A stretch of DNA of 64,000 nt, taken from NCBI GenBank assembly GCA_937125455.1, contig CAKZLK010000059.1, positions 115,221 through 179,220 on the forward strand, in the 5' to 3' direction. Positions 63,692 to 64,000 of this stretch are shown here, piece after piece. Both the position numbers and the translations under genes were made by a program. Each line of letters starts with the position of its first letter. Position 1 is the stretch's first letter. The stretch comes from an uncultured Aequorivita sp. (lineage in GTDB: Bacteria; Bacteroidota; Bacteroidia; Flavobacteriales; Flavobacteriaceae). The notes beneath the pieces were generated by a model. The model saw only the letters and a program-made list of their open reading frames with translations, did no database searches and was not told the origin of the DNA.

Positions 63692-63988
63692 TTAAATAAG
63701 ATTATACTTTTCTGCATTCTTTTGGAATGCAGCTAAACGGGAGTTCTTTATAGACTTAGCTATATTAGATACAGTAGCTTTACTATAAAAATCTATAATT
63801 TCATTGATTTCTATGTCATTCCCTCTTTCCAGTACTCTTTTTATAATGGCACGTTTGTTTTTATGCCAATCTATTTTATCAAAAGTGGTATCCCAAAATA
63901 GTACTTTTCTAAAATTGTTTAGATTAGGTGCTCCTTTACTATTCTCAGCCAATTTAGTTTTTACTTCATAGCTTGCCTGTAACATCAT
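63692..63988 (-). CDS. Partner protein of the AbiEii-type toxin (DUF6922-like)
   Basis: 98 residues from the MM at 63988. The frame remains open to the right window edge, so the start could lie upstream. The core FRKVLFWDTTFDKIDWHKNKRAIIKRVLERGN is the signature of a small Bacteroidota family often found before AbiEii genes (recalled as DUF6922). The C-terminus (SNIAKSIKNSRLAAFQKNAEKY) is helical. It probably serves as antitoxin or regulator. It is 7 bp before the toxin gene. Confidence 0.72.
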   Translation of the reverse strand: MMLQASYEVKTKLAENSKGAPNLNNFRKVLFWDTTFDKIDWHKNKRAIIKRVLERGNDIEINEIIDFYSKATVSNIAKSIKNSRLAAFQKNAEKYNLI

Positions 63989-64000
63989 AAAGTAATCATC

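Noticed and set aside
63820..63845. TTCCCTCTTTCC as a possible second copy of the tRNA 3-prime end
   Set aside because: It lies inside the toxin-partner gene and matches only about ten bases of low complexity.

Overview
The window looks like chromosome of a member of the Flavobacteriaceae (Bacteroidota). The DNA is AT-rich. Several genes sit behind TAnnTTTG promoter boxes, the -7 element of this phylum. There is a type IX secretion (T9SS) sorting tail, a one-protein hybrid two-component regulator with a propeller sensor, and many lipoproteins whose lipobox Cys is followed by a charged, Ser/Asp/Glu-rich segment. I cannot name the genus with confidence.

Layout. 1-4451: two tandem paralogous secreted proteins on the minus strand; the first runs off the left edge. 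4637-8341: purL. 8468-17041: a fatty-acid degradation block (acyl-CoA synthetase, SMR exporter, MarR regulator, FadB-type and FadA-type enzymes, acyl-CoA dehydrogenase). It is interrupted between the thiolase and the dehydrogenase by a decayed four-helix-bundle gene flanked by inverted repeats. 17148-24940: a same-strand run of exported proteins (propeller protein, M28 peptidase, M1 peptidase, YdeI-like protein, propeller-amidohydrolase fusion), followed by a compact ABC pair. 25959-31925: fasciclin lipoprotein, LysM protein, an AAA/VWA pair and an S9 peptidase. 31934-35826: an App1-type phosphatase divergent from a lipid kinase, a hydrolase-OsmC fusion and a Cu/Zn superoxide dismutase lipoprotein. 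35896-41477: lipoamide dehydrogenase, a Cys/Met-metabolism PLP enzyme, a YadA-head-like surface protein and an aldo/keto reductase.

41478-42646 is a 1.17 kb gene-free stretch that holds three different heptanucleotide-phased repeat tracts and a degenerate 22-bp tandem repeat. 42647-53040 is mostly housekeeping on the plus strand: NhaC, two peroxiredoxins, DgkA, FtsK, LolA, an LptF/G permease and RibB with a degenerate second domain. 53037-60864 is on the minus strand: a KdnA-like aminotransferase, lipoproteins, a nitroreductase, a DUF4870-like protein with a coupled 45-residue small protein, and a 1296-residue hybrid regulator.

61079 to the right edge is the start of an accessory region: tRNA-Ser(UGA), a terminator, a tyrosine recombinase preceded by four copies of a GGTGCGTA-type motif, and an AbiEii-type toxin with its partner gene. 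The far end of this putative island is outside the window. The most unusual items are the inverted-repeat element with the four-helix-bundle gene, the GC-rich palindrome inserted in frame in purL, and the heptad-repeat region.
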